6,851 nt of DNA from Acidobacteriota bacterium (GTDB lineage Bacteria > Acidobacteriota > Terriglobia > Acidiferrales > UBA7541): positions 1 to 6,851 of the forward strand of contig QHYO01000585.1 in assembly GCA_003224135.1 (NCBI GenBank), given 5' to 3'. The notes beneath the pieces were generated by a model, which was not told the origin of the DNA, searched no databases, and was given only the letters and a program-made list of their open reading frames with translations. The position numbers and the translations under genes are program-made. This document shows positions 5,877 to 6,851 of the stretch, one piece after another (the first letter of the stretch is position 1; each line of letters begins with the position of its first letter).

Positions 5877-6120
5877 TTTTTTCGGGAACGCGCCGCTCAC
5901 TACATTGGCGAGATCAACGCTTTGCATCCTTTCCGCGAGGGAAACACACGGGCACAACGCGAATTCATTCGGGAGCTGGCTGTTGGAAGCCGGCTATGAG
6001 ATTGCGTGGGATCTCGTTACGCAGGACGAAATGTTGACAGCCTCAGTGGCAAGTTTTCACAGAGGAAGCAGTGAAGCGTTTGCGACAATTCTGAACAAGA
6101 TCATCCGTCCTGTTCGTTGA
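5877..6120 (+). pseudogene. fic: Fic-domain protein, 3' fragment with frameshift
   Basis: Frame 3 from 5877 reads RERAAHYIGEINALHPF, then REGNTRAQREFIRELAV. This contains the Fic catalytic loop HPFREGNTR (5925-5951), with His, Glu, Asn and Arg of HPFx(D/E)GN(G/K)R kept and T in place of G/K. Family sequence then continues in frame 1 as EAGYEIAWDLVTQDEMLTAS and VASFHRGSSEAFATIL to TGA 6118. One extra base near 5982 explains the switch, since its removal restores RELALEAGYEIAW. Fic proteins transfer AMP or related groups to targets and often act as toxins. Here the N-terminal two-thirds is absent and replaced by an unrelated gene fragment, so no active enzyme is expected. An apparent 135-aa ORF at 5713-6120 is an artefact that threads through both remnants. 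High confidence on the Fic identity. Confidence 0.8.
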
Positions 6121-6542
6121 ATACCACCCGACTCGCAATATCCGACGCGTTCGCGATACCAGATTTACTGAGCGCTTGATGTCGTCCTGCTTTGTTGGCG
6201 CATTCGTGGAACGTTCTTTGGTACTTTGGAACAGCCGCGATCGGTCCTGTTTCTTGTTGCCAGCTTTAAGGCGGGTTGTCGACTTGCCTTTTGCGCAGCA
6301 CAACAGTGACAAGAATTTCTCGATTGCCAGAAATCACTGTTTCTCGGCTGATCATCGCCTGCGGTGGGCGGAGAAGGAAAACTTCGAACCCCCAGATGCA
6401 AGAATCGGAAGTCCTGTTTTCTCCAATAGTTATAAATTCGCGTTACTTAACAGAATAGTAAAAAAAGGCGGGCAAAAACTCGAGAATAAGTAACAAGGGA
6501 ATTGTCTGCAAATAAGGCCTGTATTTTCAACCACTTATATTC
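6121..6542. other. gene-free region with AT-rich tract
   Basis: There is no ORF with protein character on either strand. The 105-codon ORF at 6176-6493 reads through a tRNA-like segment (WAEKENFEPPDA is typical of translation across antisense tRNA ends) and is rejected. Bases about 6410-6530 are AT-rich, with an A7 run at 6460. Confidence 0.4.
6365..6394 (-). repeat. possible decayed tRNA 3' end (older attachment scar)
   Basis: On the minus strand this reads GGGGGTTCGAA, five diverged T-stem bases, CTTCTCC, G, CCCA. Compared by hand with the tRNA-Ser 3' end at 6543, 22 of 29 aligned bases match with one extra base. The T-stem is no longer paired and no 5' half is nearby. It may be an old integration scar or chance. 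Confidence 0.3.
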
Positions 6543-6605
6543 TGGCGGAGAGGGGGGGATTCGAACCCCCGTTAGGGTGTTTAGTCCCTAAAACGGTTTA
6601 GCAAA
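6543..6605 (-). tRNA. 3' fragment of tRNA-Ser(GCU); integration scar (att core)
   Basis: On the minus strand the sequence begins in the anticodon loop TTGCTAA (anticodon GCT), then ACCGT, a long variable arm with a 6-bp stem TTAGGG/CCCTAA, a perfect T-arm GGGGG-TTCGAAT-CCCCC, acceptor strand CCTCTCC, discriminator G and encoded CCA. These are class II tRNA-Ser features. The 5' half is missing: bases before the loop do not pair with ACCGT (ATTGC on the + strand where ACCGT is needed), and no GGAGAGG acceptor strand occurs upstream. The gene is therefore not functional. A break in the anticodon loop is typical of tyrosine-recombinase integration, so this is the truncated att copy left at one end of an element. 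By geometry the element lies on the 5' side, right of 6605. Confidence 0.85.
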
Positions 6606-6851
6606 TTGCCCGATTCCACAGCCTGGTGTTCGGAATCCACAAGTTACGCTCGGATGAGGTGCCCGATTTCGGTGCAAAAGACGCGTGTTTGGGGGCATTT
6701 GTGCAACTATTGTGCAACCAGGAATCATTTGAATCATTCGCAGGAATGGAGGCCCAACCCCTTCGGTTAACAGCTTGAGGGGCTTCCGGGTCGTCAATTT
6801 TCTCTTTCAAGTTTTTCAAGGTCGTTCCAACATACATGTTTAACCAGAAAA
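6598..6851 (-). CDS. C-terminal part of an unidentified protein entering from the right edge, ending in the tRNA fragment
   Basis: The minus-strand frame is open from the window edge through ATG 6837 to TAA 6600-6598, and that TAA is part of the tRNA anticodon loop. The visible part begins FWLNMYVGTTLKNLKEKI, then a polar, probably disordered tail (NDSNDSWLHNSCTNAPKHAS). No domain is recognisable in these ~83 residues. A coding frame that runs straight into the att core at the end of an element is often the integrase gene, but no integrase motif (such as the H-x-x-R or Tyr boxes) is visible, so this is only a positional guess. ATG 6837 could also be the start of a 79-aa spurious ORF. Confidence 0.35.
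   Translation of the reverse strand, partial: FWLNMYVGTTLKNLKEKIDDPEAPQAVNRRGWASIPANDSNDSWLHNSCTNAPKHASFAPKSGTSSERNLWIPNTRLWNRAIC
6699..6738. repeat. short tandem direct repeats next to the att core
   Basis: TTGTGCAAC occurs at 6699-6707 and 6710-6718 (11-bp period). Immediately after, GAATCATT occurs at 6722-6729 and 6731-6738 (9-bp period). They lie about 100-130 bp from the tRNA core, where integrase arm-binding or excisionase sites are often found. The function is inferred. Confidence 0.45.

Noticed and set aside
5713..6120. 135-aa ORF as one gene
   Set aside because: It joins the end of one remnant, an out-of-frame reading of the Fic motif, and the Fic C-terminus; it is a by-product of two frameshifts.
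6176..6493. 105-aa ORF
   Set aside because: The only distinctive part is a translation of an antisense tRNA-like end; the rest lacks character.
6543..6630. Complete tRNA-Ser gene
   Set aside because: The anticodon stem does not pair and no GGAGAGG 5' acceptor strand is present, so only the 3' part exists.
1..6851. CRISPR array, riboswitch or rRNA
   Set aside because: No regularly spaced identical repeats, no rRNA-like sequence and no recognisable riboswitch core were seen.

Overview
The window looks like an accessory (genomic-island type) stretch of a soil- or sediment-type bacterium. Moderate GC, the RecB-like nuclease/IS66-type transposase fusion, a UPF0175/DUF3368 toxin-antitoxin pair, gene decay and a tRNA-Ser fragment all fit an Acidobacteriota-like genome. 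That phylum assignment is an impression from gene style, not something the sequence proves. All recognisable genes lie on the + strand except the tRNA fragment and the ORF that enters from the right edge.

Layout. (1) 2-2916: a TM0106-family RecB-like/RNase H-like nuclease, cut by the left edge, continues into an IS66-type DDE transposase with a zinc ribbon and a C-terminal winged-helix-like tail. The two halves are in different frames, with the shift between about 1264 and 1312, so the gene is a broken (or recoded) fusion. (2) 2917-3155: intergenic DNA. (3) 3156-3395: a 79-aa MerR/excisionase-like HTH protein with a lysine-rich tail. (4) 3396-3702: non-coding, with two hairpins. (5) 3703-4321: two overlapping small genes of unknown function (154 and 53 aa); the second is too short for routine ORF calling but has a strong ribosome binding site. 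(6) 4353-5110: a UPF0175 antitoxin and a DUF3368 PIN toxin overlapping by GTGA. (7) 5111-6120: a graveyard of three gene remnants: an HTH-like fragment, the 5' part of an unknown conserved-looking gene with a frameshift, and the 3' part of a Fic-domain gene with its own frameshift. The last two are joined in a chimera near 5873. (8) 6121-6542: no gene; one possible decayed tRNA end. (9) 6543-6605: the 3' part of tRNA-Ser(GCU) on the minus strand, without its 5' half. This is the classic scar of tyrosine-recombinase integration in an anticodon loop. (10) 6606-6851: the tail of a minus-strand ORF that stops inside that tRNA fragment, with short direct repeats resembling integrase arm sites.

How it fits together. 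The tRNA scar implies that the integrated element lies to the right of 6605, while the DNA to the left is the original tRNA-downstream flank or an older island at the same site. The mix of a nuclease-transposase fusion, a TA module, Fic debris and small unknown genes suits an old, repeatedly invaded integration hot spot. No clearly new defence system is intact here. The best candidates for undescribed biology are the nuclease-transposase fusion and the coupled 154-aa/53-aa gene pair.
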